Source of the DNA: CAVWSM01 sp963757805
Lineage (GTDB): Bacteria; Actinomycetota; Actinomycetes; Jiangellales; Jiangellaceae
DNA length: 64,000 bases
Reading direction: 5' to 3'
Assembly: GCA_963757805.1 (NCBI GenBank)
Contig: CAVWSM010000010.1
Coordinates: 7,358-71,357 of the forward strand
In this document: positions 8,467 through 17,171 of the stretch, in pieces
Layout of the letters: the number at the start of each line of letters is the position of its first letter
How positions within the stretch are numbered: position 1 is the stretch's first letter
Translations under genes and position numbers: made by a program
The notes under the pieces: model-generated
Database searches by the model: none
What the model was told of the DNA's origin: nothing
The model's input: only the letters and a program-made list of their open reading frames with translations

Positions 8467-9525
8467 GTGGGACGAACAGTCGTCGGCCTCGACATCGGAC
8501 ACACGAGTGTCCGCGCTGTCGGCATCTCCGCGGGAACAAAGCCGACCATCAATGCGGTCGGATCGGCGCCGGTTCCGCCCGGCGCTGTCAACGAGGGCGA
8601 GGTCCTCGACCCCAGCGGCGTTGCCGACGCGATCAAGCAGGCGTGGGCCAAGTCCGGCCTCGGCAAGGACGTCGTGCTCGGGCTGTCCGGACGGCATGTC
8701 ATCGTCCGCCAGGTCGAGCTGCCGTGGTTGGAGGAGAAGGCATTCCGCCAGGCGCTCCCGTACCGCATCTCCGGCCAGCTGCCGGTGCCGGTCGAGGACG
8801 TCATCCTCGACTACGTCGTCCTCGGTGAGGGCAAGGATGCCGGAGGGAGCCGCACCTTGAGCATCTTGCTCGTCGCGGCCATGCGGCAACCCGTCCTGCG
8901 CGCCGTCCAGGCGGTCGAGAAGGCGGGGCTGCGCCCGTTCCGGGTCGACCTCGCCGGCCTCGCGCTGCTGCGGGTCGCCGGCCGGACCAGCGTCCAGCCG
9001 GGCGTGGCCGAGGCCCGGGTGGACATCGGGGCCGAGGTCACCACAGTCGTCACTCAGGTCGACGGCGCTCCACGCTTCGTCCGGATGCTGGCCGGTGAGG
9101 GAGGCCTCAAGCTCTCCCGCGCGCTGGTCGAGCGGCTGGGCGTGAACCTGCAGGAAGCCGAAGAGCTCAAGCGGCGGCTCGGCACGTCGCCGGCCGCGAT
9201 CCCCGGTCTCACGCCGGAGGACCACGCGGCGCGCGTCGTGATCGACCGCGTGACCGACAGCACCCTGGCAGCCGTGCGCTCATCGCTGGACTACTACCTG
9301 AGCAACGCCCCCGATGTCCTTGGTCTCGGGCGCGTGGCCGTAACCGGCGGTGGCGCACGGCTTCCAGGTCTTGTCGAGCGCCTCGGTGACGCCCTCGAGA
9401 TCCCAGTAGTGCTTGGGGACCCGCTGGCCGGACTGGCGATCTCACGGAAGGCGGCCAAGGCGGCCGCCGACTGGCAGCCGGCCCTCGCCGTAGCTGCCGG
9501 ACTTGGTCTCGCGGAGGTGGCGTGA
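8467..9525 (+). CDS. pilM: Type IV pilus assembly protein PilM
   Basis: A 352-residue actin-fold (FtsA/PilM-like) cytoplasmic protein that binds PilN and couples the inner-membrane alignment complex to the ATPases. The first phosphate-binding motif is seen as VVGLDIGHTSVRAVG (residues 5-19), the second around VDIGAEVTTVV, and the adenosine motif as VAVTGGGARLPGL near residue 290. The GTG start has GGGAG upstream. It heads the rightward operon pilM-pilN-pilO-pilD; the 194 bp between it and the divergent PilT-like gene must hold both promoters. Confidence 0.93.
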   Translation: MGRTVVGLDIGHTSVRAVGISAGTKPTINAVGSAPVPPGAVNEGEVLDPSGVADAIKQAWAKSGLGKDVVLGLSGRHVIVRQVELPWLEEKAFRQALPYRISGQLPVPVEDVILDYVVLGEGKDAGGSRTLSILLVAAMRQPVLRAVQAVEKAGLRPFRVDLAGLALLRVAGRTSVQPGVAEARVDIGAEVTTVVTQVDGAPRFVRMLAGEGGLKLSRALVERLGVNLQEAEELKRRLGTSPAAIPGLTPEDHAARVVIDRVTDSTLAAVRSSLDYYLSNAPDVLGLGRVAVTGGGARLPGLVERLGDALEIPVVLGDPLAGLAISRKAAKAAADWQPALAVAAGLGLAEVA

Positions 9526-10211
9526 TGGCGATGCTCACCCGATCGGCGGGCAACCGTACGCAACAGGCGGCAGGCCCGGCCGTGCAAACGAACCCGTCGG
9601 TGAACCTGCTGCCTCCCGAGACCCTGGAGCGCAAGCGCGCCCGCGTCATCACGCGGAGGTTTGTGCTGGCCGGCGTCGGTGTCGCCGCCGTCGCTACCGG
9701 AGTCTGGCTCGCCCAAGCATCGGCGATCAGCGCAGCCGAGAGCGAGCTCGTCGCCGCCGAGGCGGCACACGCCGACGCTCAGGCGCGGCTCACGCCGCTC
9801 ACGCCGGTGCGGGCGTTCTCCGCCTCGCTGCAGCAGCAGCAGGAGGTGGTGGGAGTGGCGATGGCCGGACAGACGTCGTTCGCTGACACCCTGGACGGCT
9901 TCGCTACGGCGTGGCCCGCCGGCAGCAACCTGCGCACCCTCGACGCCACACTCGGGACCGGCTGCGCCGGACCCAATCCCTTCCAGCCGGCGCCGAGCAT
10001 CGGCTGCCTGACCTGGGCAATGACGGTGCCAGGCGAGCAGCAGGTGCGAGACCTCACAGCCAACCTGGGCACGGTGCCCGGTCTCGTGTCGCCGTACCTC
10101 ACCGGCGCGGTCCGAAATGAGCTGGCCTTCGAAGCCAACGGCACCGTCAACCTCGACCCACAGATGCTGACCGGCCGGTTCGCCGACCTGCTTGAAGGAG
10201 CTGCACAGTGA
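9525..10211 (+). CDS. pilN: Type IV pilus alignment protein PilN
   Basis: A 228-residue bitopic membrane protein. The PilN hallmark NLLPPE, which docks into PilM, lies near residue 26, followed by one membrane segment (VLAGVGVAAVATGVWLA) and a periplasm-side coiled coil and ferredoxin-like domain. The ATG at 9525 overlaps the pilM stop (TGATG) and is preceded by GGAGG, giving translational coupling; an adjacent GTG at 9522 is possible. PilN pairs with PilO, the next gene. Confidence 0.88.
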   Translation: MAMLTRSAGNRTQQAAGPAVQTNPSVNLLPPETLERKRARVITRRFVLAGVGVAAVATGVWLAQASAISAAESELVAAEAAHADAQARLTPLTPVRAFSASLQQQQEVVGVAMAGQTSFADTLDGFATAWPAGSNLRTLDATLGTGCAGPNPFQPAPSIGCLTWAMTVPGEQQVRDLTANLGTVPGLVSPYLTGAVRNELAFEANGTVNLDPQMLTGRFADLLEGAAQ

Positions 10212-10900
10212 ATCGGTCCCGCCTGATCGTCGTCCTGGGATCCTTCGCCCTGGTTGGCCTCGCGGCAATGTCCTGGTTCTTCGTCCTGTCGCCGCGCATT
10301 GGCGAGGCATCGGAGATCGAGGCCCAGAGCGAATCGGTCGCGGACCAGACCTCCAAGCTGGAGCGCGACATCGTCCAGCTGACCGCCCTCCAAGAGGAGC
10401 TGCCGGCGCGGATTGCTCGGCTCGACGCGCTGAAGGCGAACTTCCCGAGCACAGCGGAGCTTCCCGCAGTGCTGGACCAGATCCGCGCGGCTGCGGCACA
10501 GGCGGGAGTGACCGTCCAGACCATCGAGACGCTCCCGCCCACGCTCGTCGTGGCACCGGTTGAGGCCGCTGCACCGGTCGAAGGCGAGGCCGCAGCGCCC
10601 GTCGATCCCGCTGCCGCTCCGGCGCCCGCCACGGATGGCTCGGTCGGCCTCCCCGCGGCCAGCGCCACCGACGGCACGCTCGCCACGATGGCGATGTCGG
10701 TCACGGTGAGTGGCTCGTACGCGAACCTCAGCGGCTTCCTGCGCGCGGCAGAGTTGCTCCCGCGCGCCTGGCTCATGGACACGATCAAGGCACAGGGCGG
10801 GCAAGAGGCCGGCACGATCACGTTGACGGCCGCTGGCAGCATGTTCGTTCTGGACACGACCGGCATCGCGGCCCCGCCCGCGACCGGCACCAGCGGGTGA
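10208..10900 (+). CDS. pilO: Type IV pilus alignment protein PilO
   Basis: A 230-residue membrane-anchored partner of PilN. It has an N-terminal membrane helix (LIVVLGSFALVGLAAMSWFF), a coiled-coil segment (about 35-80) and a C-terminal ferredoxin-like domain (SVTVSGSYANLSGFLRAAE). An Ala/Pro-rich linker of about 45 residues splits the extracytoplasmic part, an actinobacterial feature. The GTG start overlaps the pilN stop as GTGA, with GGAG upstream, and its own TGA overlaps the pilD GTG in the same way. Confidence 0.88.
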   Translation: MNRSRLIVVLGSFALVGLAAMSWFFVLSPRIGEASEIEAQSESVADQTSKLERDIVQLTALQEELPARIARLDALKANFPSTAELPAVLDQIRAAAAQAGVTVQTIETLPPTLVVAPVEAAAPVEGEAAAPVDPAAAPAPATDGSVGLPAASATDGTLATMAMSVTVSGSYANLSGFLRAAELLPRAWLMDTIKAQGGQEAGTITLTAAGSMFVLDTTGIAAPPATGTSG

Positions 10901-11694
10901 ACGCGCTTCCCGACCTGACGTTCGCACTGGCCGTCCTGGCCGGTGTGCTCGGACTGGTCGTCGGCTCGTTCCTCAACGTCGTCGCGGCTCGCGTGCCCGT
11001 CGGCGCCTCGGTGGTCAGTCCACGTTCTGCCTGCCCCCGCTGCGGGCATGAGATCCGCAACCGCGACAACGTGCCGGTGCTCTCCTGGGTGCTGCTGCGT
11101 GGCAGGTGCCGCGACTGCGCCGAGCCGATCAGCGCGCGTTACCCGGCCATCGAGCTGGCGACAGGAGTGCTGTTCGCGGCGACCGCCCTGCGGTTCGGGC
11201 TGTCGGCAGAGCTGCCGGCGTTCCTGCTGCTCGCCGCGGTTTCCGTTGTCCTGGCCGTCATCGACCTGGACACCATGCGTCTTCCGGACGCGATCGTGCT
11301 TCCGACCTATCCGGTCGCGTTCGGCTTGGGGTTGCTCACCGTCACAGACGGTGGTTGGGGACCGATGGTCCGCGCCGTCATCGGCGGGCTGGTGCTGATG
11401 CTGGCGTACGGCGCGCTGTGGTTCTTCACGAACGCGATGGGCTTCGGCGACGTCAAGCTCGCCGGGTTGCTCGGCGGTTACGCGGCCTGGCTCGGCTGGG
11501 GATCGCTCGTCATCGCGGGATTCGGCGCGTTCGTGCTGGGCGGTGTGGTCGGGCTCGTGCTGATGGCAACGGGTCGGGCGAAGCGGCGCAGCGCCATCCC
11601 GTTCGGGCCGTTCATGCTGGCGTCGACCTGGATTGCAGTGTTCGCCGGTGAGGCGATCGTGGGGCTTTACCTATCCGTCTCTGGGCTCGCCTGA
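10897..11694 (+). CDS. pilD: Prepilin peptidase / N-methyltransferase PilD
   Basis: A 265-residue polytopic membrane aspartyl protease that cleaves type IV prepilin leader peptides and can methylate the new N-terminus. The cytoplasmic zinc-binding cysteines are present (CPRCGH and CRDC, residues 44-73), as are the two catalytic Asp regions (IDLDTMRLPD and GFGDVKL). About seven hydrophobic segments follow. The GTG start overlaps the pilO stop. Its last 28 bases overlap the convergent FtsH-like gene. No prepilin substrate gene is visible in the window. Confidence 0.93.
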   Translation: MNALPDLTFALAVLAGVLGLVVGSFLNVVAARVPVGASVVSPRSACPRCGHEIRNRDNVPVLSWVLLRGRCRDCAEPISARYPAIELATGVLFAATALRFGLSAELPAFLLLAAVSVVLAVIDLDTMRLPDAIVLPTYPVAFGLGLLTVTDGGWGPMVRAVIGGLVLMLAYGALWFFTNAMGFGDVKLAGLLGGYAAWLGWGSLVIAGFGAFVLGGVVGLVLMATGRAKRRSAIPFGPFMLASTWIAVFAGEAIVGLYLSVSGLA

Positions 11695-13631
11695 CGGTCG
11701 TCGGCCGCCTGCTCCAGCACGGCAGTGATCTCCTTGCCTACCAGCTCATGCCGTTCGAGCAGGGCATCGCGCAGCGCGGCGACCAGGTGCTGGTGCGTTC
11801 CAAGCAGCTCGCGGACAGTCTGCTTCTGCTCCTGCAAGAGCGACTCGACGGCAGCGCGCCCCTGACCGTCACCCAGCACCCGCCCGACGATGTTGGTGTC
11901 GGACAGGGCGGCACCCTGAACCGCCTGGAACGACACCAGGCTGTCGCCCATGCCGCACACGCCGATCATCTGGGCGGCCACCGTGGTGGCGGTGAGCAGG
12001 TCGCCGCCCGGCCCGGTGGACACGTCCGCGAAGAACAGCTCCTCGGCCACCTGCCCGCCCATCGCGATCTGGATGAGGTTGAGCATCTCCTTGCGCGAGC
12101 GGGTGAAGACCTCCTCGCGGTCGCCGTGCGCGAGCAGCCCTAGCGCGTCGCGGCGCTTGATGATCGTCAGCACCTCGAGCCGACGCTCCGGCGCGATGAG
12201 CCACGCGACGGTGGCGTGGCCGGCCTCGTGCGTCGCGATGAGGCGCTTCTCCTTCTCGGTGTACTGAACCGGCTGCCCGAGACCGATCTCCTCGGTCAGC
12301 CGAGCCTGCTCCACGTCACGTACGGTCATCGAGTCGCCACCGCGGCGCAATGCGTTGACAAGAGCCTCGTCGAGCAGGTGCTCGATCATCACCGGCGTGT
12401 AGCCCTGGGTGAGCGCGGCGACCTGCTCGCGTTGCTCGTCTTGATCGAGCTCGGGCGCATGCGCCTTGCGGGCCAGGAAGTGGTCGACGAGCTCACGCCG
12501 CGCCGAGCGGCCGGGCCGTTCGAAGGTCAGCCGGCGATCGAACCGCCCGGGTCGCAGGAGCGCTGGGTCCAGGTTGTCGGCACGGTTGGTCGCTGCGATC
12601 ACCAGCACGTTGGTCGGCGGCGGCGTTGATCGGCGGAACTGCCGATGTGCGGGCAGCAACCCATTGAGCTGCTCGACGAACCAGGTGCGGAACTTCTGCG
12701 CGCCGGACGGCTCGTCGAACGACTGCAGCTGGACCAGCAGCTCGTTGACGACACCGCCGGTGCCCTCGCTGATCATGGAGCGGCTGATGCCGGCTTCGGG
12801 CAGCGGCTCGTACGGCGCTGTCATCGCCGCACTCCAGCCACACCACGCATCGGTCGACGACGAGTCGGCCAGGACGGACCACGGCGGGCCTGACGGATCC
12901 GCGTTGACGAACGCGGCAGTGGCAGGCATGCCGCGGCGGGTCATCGCGATGGCGTCGATCTCCTCGATGAACCCGATCGCGCCGCCCTCACGTCGCGCCG
13001 CCTTGCGCAGGGCGCGGAAGTAGGAGCGGATCTTGCGGGCCGTCGCCCCGTAGTACATGGACTGGAAGGCGGTGGCGGACACGAACAGGAACGGAACGCC
13101 GGCCTCGCGAGCCATCGCCTTGGCCATGTGGGTCTTGCCAGTGCCTGGGGCTCCTTCGAACAGCAGGCCGCGCCGCGCCGTACCCCCCATCTCACGGGTG
13201 AACGTGCGGTGCGCCAGGAAGAGGTTGAGCGATCGGACGACGTCCTCCCTGACGGCATCGACCCCTTTGACGTCATCGAGCGTGACGTCGATCTGCTCAG
13301 GCCGGTAGATCGTGTGCGGCGACCGGCCCGCCCCGATCGTGGTGCCAAGCAGGACGACGACCATGGTGAGCAGGAGCAGCATGGCCATGAACATGAACGG
13401 GTCAATCGTCGGGAGCCGCCAGTCGAAGATGTTGACCGGATCACCGCTGACCAGCCGCCACCACAGCCAAGCCATGGGAACGACGAGCACGAGGGCGATG
13501 CGCCCAAGGCTCCGTTGCCTCCGCCGTTCTCGCGAAGCGCCCACGTCGGCCTCGCTGGCCGACAGGCGCCCGACGCCCGCCACCGCGAGCATCGACTTCT
13601 GTGGTTCCGACGTGCTGGACCCGCGAGTCAT
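11667..13631 (-). CDS. FtsH-like membrane AAA+ zinc metalloprotease with insertions
   Basis: A 654-residue protease with FtsH architecture: two membrane segments (about residues 42-62 and 79-100), an AAA+ module with Walker A GAPGTGKT (160-167), second region of homology ATNRADNLDPALLRPGRFDR, and the peptidase zinc motif HEAGH (468-472) with a likely third ligand in GPGGDLLTAT. Walker B reads FIEEIDAI (221-228), where FtsH usually has FIDEID. Two extra segments, about 45 residues after Walker B and about 36 before the second region of homology, are absent from typical FtsH. It probably degrades membrane or misfolded proteins, and is a divergent paralogue rather than the housekeeping FtsH. Confidence 0.85.
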   Translation of the reverse strand: MTRGSSTSEPQKSMLAVAGVGRLSASEADVGASRERRRQRSLGRIALVLVVPMAWLWWRLVSGDPVNIFDWRLPTIDPFMFMAMLLLLTMVVVLLGTTIGAGRSPHTIYRPEQIDVTLDDVKGVDAVREDVVRSLNLFLAHRTFTREMGGTARRGLLFEGAPGTGKTHMAKAMAREAGVPFLFVSATAFQSMYYGATARKIRSYFRALRKAARREGGAIGFIEEIDAIAMTRRGMPATAAFVNADPSGPPWSVLADSSSTDAWCGWSAAMTAPYEPLPEAGISRSMISEGTGGVVNELLVQLQSFDEPSGAQKFRTWFVEQLNGLLPAHRQFRRSTPPPTNVLVIAATNRADNLDPALLRPGRFDRRLTFERPGRSARRELVDHFLARKAHAPELDQDEQREQVAALTQGYTPVMIEHLLDEALVNALRRGGDSMTVRDVEQARLTEEIGLGQPVQYTEKEKRLIATHEAGHATVAWLIAPERRLEVLTIIKRRDALGLLAHGDREEVFTRSRKEMLNLIQIAMGGQVAEELFFADVSTGPGGDLLTATTVAAQMIGVCGMGDSLVSFQAVQGAALSDTNIVGRVLGDGQGRAAVESLLQEQKQTVRELLGTHQHLVAALRDALLERHELVGKEITAVLEQAADDRQASPETDR

Positions 13632-13699
13632 ACGGCCCCCATCTCCCCTGAACCTTTGACAGTAAGCGATCGGTCAGCGTCGCACGCCCGGTTTGGCGT

Positions 13700-14425
13700 T
13701 CAGCCCAGGTAGTTGAGAGCCCACTGGTGCAGGCCGGCGAGCAGCATCGAGCCGAGGATTCCCAGGATGAAGGCCCTGCCAGCGCGGAGCCGCCGATCTT
13801 CGGGCTGTAGGAACCTGCCGCCCGGGCCGGGATCCGGGCGCGCCATCGCGGCTCGCGACCAGGGAGCGTCGAGCACAATCCAGGCCAGCACGCCCAGGTA
13901 CGCCGGCAGGCTGAACAGCCAGTACCACGCCCACTTGGTTGCTCTGCGTGGCTGCGGGCCGGCGATCAGCACAAGCACGGCGAGCAGCCAGACCGCCGGC
14001 AAGTTCTCGGTCAGGCGGCGGGCGAATGTGTCCGGCGGGACCGTGTCGATCCCCTTGGCTCGCGCTTCGTCGAGGAGCCGGTCTGCGTCGCCGTCACTCA
14101 GCACCCCGAGGTAGCGCACGTCGCCGAAGCCGTTGCCAACGGACCAGGTGATCCCGTTCGTTTCTGGTTCACCGGCAAAGACACCCAGCGCCTTGACGGG
14201 ATCGAGCTCTCCGCGCGCCACCCACTCGACACGCCCAGCGCTCAGATCGGCCGCGTAGGAGCCCTCACCCCCGGCGGGTCGCGGCGCCAGCCAGATCGCG
14301 GCCATGACCGCCGCCACGAGATAGCCCACCAATAGCCACCGAACGACTCGGAAGACCTCGCGCAGGACGATGCCGAACTGCGTGAGCTCCGGCGGCTTCC
14401 GCATCGTCGGTGTCGGTGTCGTCAC
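13700..14425 (-). CDS. Membrane protein of unknown function
   Basis: A 241-residue protein with an N-terminal membrane segment (LLVGYLVAAVMAAIWLA), an extracytoplasmic domain of about 110 residues, then a second hydrophobic region (AVWLLAVLVLIAG, YWLFSLPAYLGVLAWIVL) and a final hydrophobic helix (AFILGILGSMLLAGL). I see no family motif. The start is uncertain: GTG at 14425 is used, with ATG at 14404 and 14485 as alternatives, and none has a good ribosome-binding site. It is divergent from dhaK and follows the FtsH-like gene on the same strand, so it could be a later gene of neither operon. Confidence 0.6.
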   Translation of the reverse strand: MTTPTPTMRKPPELTQFGIVLREVFRVVRWLLVGYLVAAVMAAIWLAPRPAGGEGSYAADLSAGRVEWVARGELDPVKALGVFAGEPETNGITWSVGNGFGDVRYLGVLSDGDADRLLDEARAKGIDTVPPDTFARRLTENLPAVWLLAVLVLIAGPQPRRATKWAWYWLFSLPAYLGVLAWIVLDAPWSRAAMARPDPGPGGRFLQPEDRRLRAGRAFILGILGSMLLAGLHQWALNYLG

Positions 14426-14545
14426 GAGACGTGATTGTGCAGCAGCAACGCCAATTGCATCCAGCCATGGCATAGATCGGCTCATGGCTGTAGGAAGGGA
14501 GCGCAGGGGATCCCACTCCGTTCAACGGCAAGGGAAGGGTGCTCG

Positions 14546-15547
<1,002 letters not shown>

Positions 15548-15553
15548 GCCTCG

Positions 15554-16189
15554 ATGCCCCTGACGACTGACGACGTGCTCGAGCTCGTCCGGGCCTACGC
15601 CGGGGTCATCCACGAGAACCGGCAGTACCTGATCGACCTCGACTCGGCCATCGGTGATGCCGACCACGGCGAGAACATGGATCGCGGCATGAAGGCCGCC
15701 GTGGCCAAGCTCGACGGCGAGACACCCGACACCCCGAGCGACGTCCTCAAGTCGGTGGCGACGACCCTCATCTCCAAGGTCGGAGGAGCGGCGGGGCCGT
15801 TGTACGGCACCGCCTTCCTCCGCGGGGCAACCGCGGTGCAGGGCAAGGCCGAGCTCGACGGCGCCGACGTGGTGTCGCTGCTGACTGCCGCGCGTGACGG
15901 CATCGTTGCGCGTGGCAAGGCCGAGCCCGGCGACAAGACCATGGTCGATGCCTGGACGCCGGCCATCGCTGCGGCGGAGCAGGCAACGAGCAACGGCGAC
16001 GACGTCGCGGCCGTACTGTCCGCCGCCGCCGACGCCGCCGAGCAGGGGATGCGCGACACGATCCCGCTCGTGGCGAGGAAGGGCCGCGCCAGCTATCTCG
16101 GTGAGCGCAGCGCGGGCCACCAGGATCCTGGCGCGACCTCGACCGCACTGTTCATCCGTACCGCCGCCGACGTGGCCGGTCGCTCCTGA
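15554..16189 (+). CDS. dhaL: Dihydroxyacetone kinase subunit DhaL
   Basis: A 211-residue ADP-binding subunit that passes a phosphoryl group to dihydroxyacetone held by DhaK. The magnesium-binding aspartates of the family, Asp30, Asp35 and Asp37, lie in LDSAIGDADHGENM, and the glycine-rich nucleotide loop is seen at GGAAGPLYGT. Length is standard. Its TGA overlaps the dhaM ATG (TGATG), so DhaL and DhaM are translationally coupled. In this system ADP stays bound and is rephosphorylated by DhaM. Confidence 0.96.
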   Translation: MPLTTDDVLELVRAYAGVIHENRQYLIDLDSAIGDADHGENMDRGMKAAVAKLDGETPDTPSDVLKSVATTLISKVGGAAGPLYGTAFLRGATAVQGKAELDGADVVSLLTAARDGIVARGKAEPGDKTMVDAWTPAIAAAEQATSNGDDVAAVLSAAADAAEQGMRDTIPLVARKGRASYLGERSAGHQDPGATSTALFIRTAADVAGRS

Positions 16190-16920
16190 TGACTGTCGGC
16201 ATCATCCTCGTCTCGCACAGTGCTCAGCTCGCGGAGGGGTTGCGTGAGCTTGCCGCCCAGATGGCACCCGACGTGACCATCGTTGCCGCGGGCGGCACCG
16301 ACGAGGGCGAGGTCGGCACCAGCTTCGACAAGGTGCTGGCCGCCGTCGGGGTGGCCGACACGGGCGACGGCGTCGTGCTGCTCTATGACCTCGGCAGTGC
16401 CCAGATGACGGCCGACCTGGTGCTCGAGACGCTCGACGACGCGCAGCGCTCGAAGGTGCTGCTCGCCGACGCTCCACTCGTCGAGGGCGCGGTTGCCGCG
16501 GCGACCACCGCACAGAGTGGCGCCTCGGCGTCGGAGGTGGCGGCTGCCGCGGCCGCCGCGTGGGGCCGTACGGCAGGCACACCCGACGACGTCGCCGGTC
16601 CGGCCGGGGACGCGCTCACTCATCCCGGCGCCGGCGCGGCGGCACCCGAAGCCGTGCGCGCCACGGCCGTCCTGCCCAACCCGCTCGGCCTGCACGCCCG
16701 ACCGGCGGCCATGTTGGCCCGTGCCGTCGGTGATTTTGATGCCGATGTCCGGGTCGGCGCTCCGGGCGCTGCGACGGTGGACGCCAAGAGCGTCCTCGGG
16801 GTCATCAGCCTCGGCTTCGCCGGCGGCCAGGAGATCGAGGTGTCTGCGACCGGGCCGCAGGCGCAGCAGGCGGTCGACACCGTCATCGCGATGGTCAAGG
16901 ACGGCTTCGGCGAGAGCTGA
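16189..16920 (+). CDS. dhaM: Phosphotransferase DhaM (EIIA-Man-like plus HPr domains)
   Basis: A 243-residue two-domain phosphocarrier. The EIIA-mannose-like domain has its phospho-acceptor His10 in VSHSAQLAEG, and after an Ala/Gly-rich linker (about 100-155) an HPr domain has His169 in NPLGLHARPA. It relays phosphate from phosphoenolpyruvate through Enzyme I to the ADP on DhaL. Unlike E. coli DhaM there is no C-terminal Enzyme I-like domain, so the cell's general Enzyme I must supply it. The last 19 bases of the gene recur 173 bp downstream. Confidence 0.94.
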   Translation: MTVGIILVSHSAQLAEGLRELAAQMAPDVTIVAAGGTDEGEVGTSFDKVLAAVGVADTGDGVVLLYDLGSAQMTADLVLETLDDAQRSKVLLADAPLVEGAVAAATTAQSGASASEVAAAAAAAWGRTAGTPDDVAGPAGDALTHPGAGAAAPEAVRATAVLPNPLGLHARPAAMLARAVGDFDADVRVGAPGAATVDAKSVLGVISLGFAGGQEIEVSATGPQAQQAVDTVIAMVKDGFGES

Positions 16921-16921
16921 G

Positions 16922-17070
16922 ACCGCTGGGGCGCCCCAGCGACGTTGGCCCACCCCCTAGGGGCGCGAATCGGGTGCTCCAGCACCGCTGGGGCGCCCCA
17001 ACAAACCGGCGCGGAGGCCTAACGGGCGTGAATCGGGTGCTCCAGCACCGCTGGGGGCGCCCCAGCAACC
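16922..17070. repeat. Imperfect tandem repeat, about 62-bp unit
   Basis: The core ACCGCTGGGGCGCCCCA occurs at 16922-16938 and 16984-17000 and, with one extra G, at 17047-17064. The stretch beginning GAATCGGGTGCTCCAGCACC occurs at 16967 and again at 17030. The first core is part of the perfect palindrome GCTGGGGCGCCCCAGC (16925-16940). In addition the 19-bp dhaM 3' end (16903-16921) is repeated directly at 17076-17094, as if the gene tail was duplicated together with the repeat array. Confidence 0.8.
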
Positions 17071-17101
17071 GGCAAGGCTTCGGCGAGAGCTGAGCTGGAT
17101 T

Positions 17102-17154
17102 CGACGCAACGGCACCCTGCGTCGAACCTATCGACGCAGGGTGCCGTTGTGTCG
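17102..17154. terminator. Bidirectional terminator hairpin between dhaM and glpK
   Basis: ACGGCACCCTGCGTCGA pairs perfectly with TCGACGCAGGGTGCCGT across a 5-base loop (ACCTA at 17126-17130), and the stem extends outward to 24 pairs with one mismatch or wobble. It lies between the convergent dhaM (stop 16920) and glpK (stop 17172), so it can end both transcripts. A clear T-run is missing, as is common in actinobacteria. Confidence 0.85.
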
Positions 17155-17171
17155 GAACGGAGAGGGCGCCC

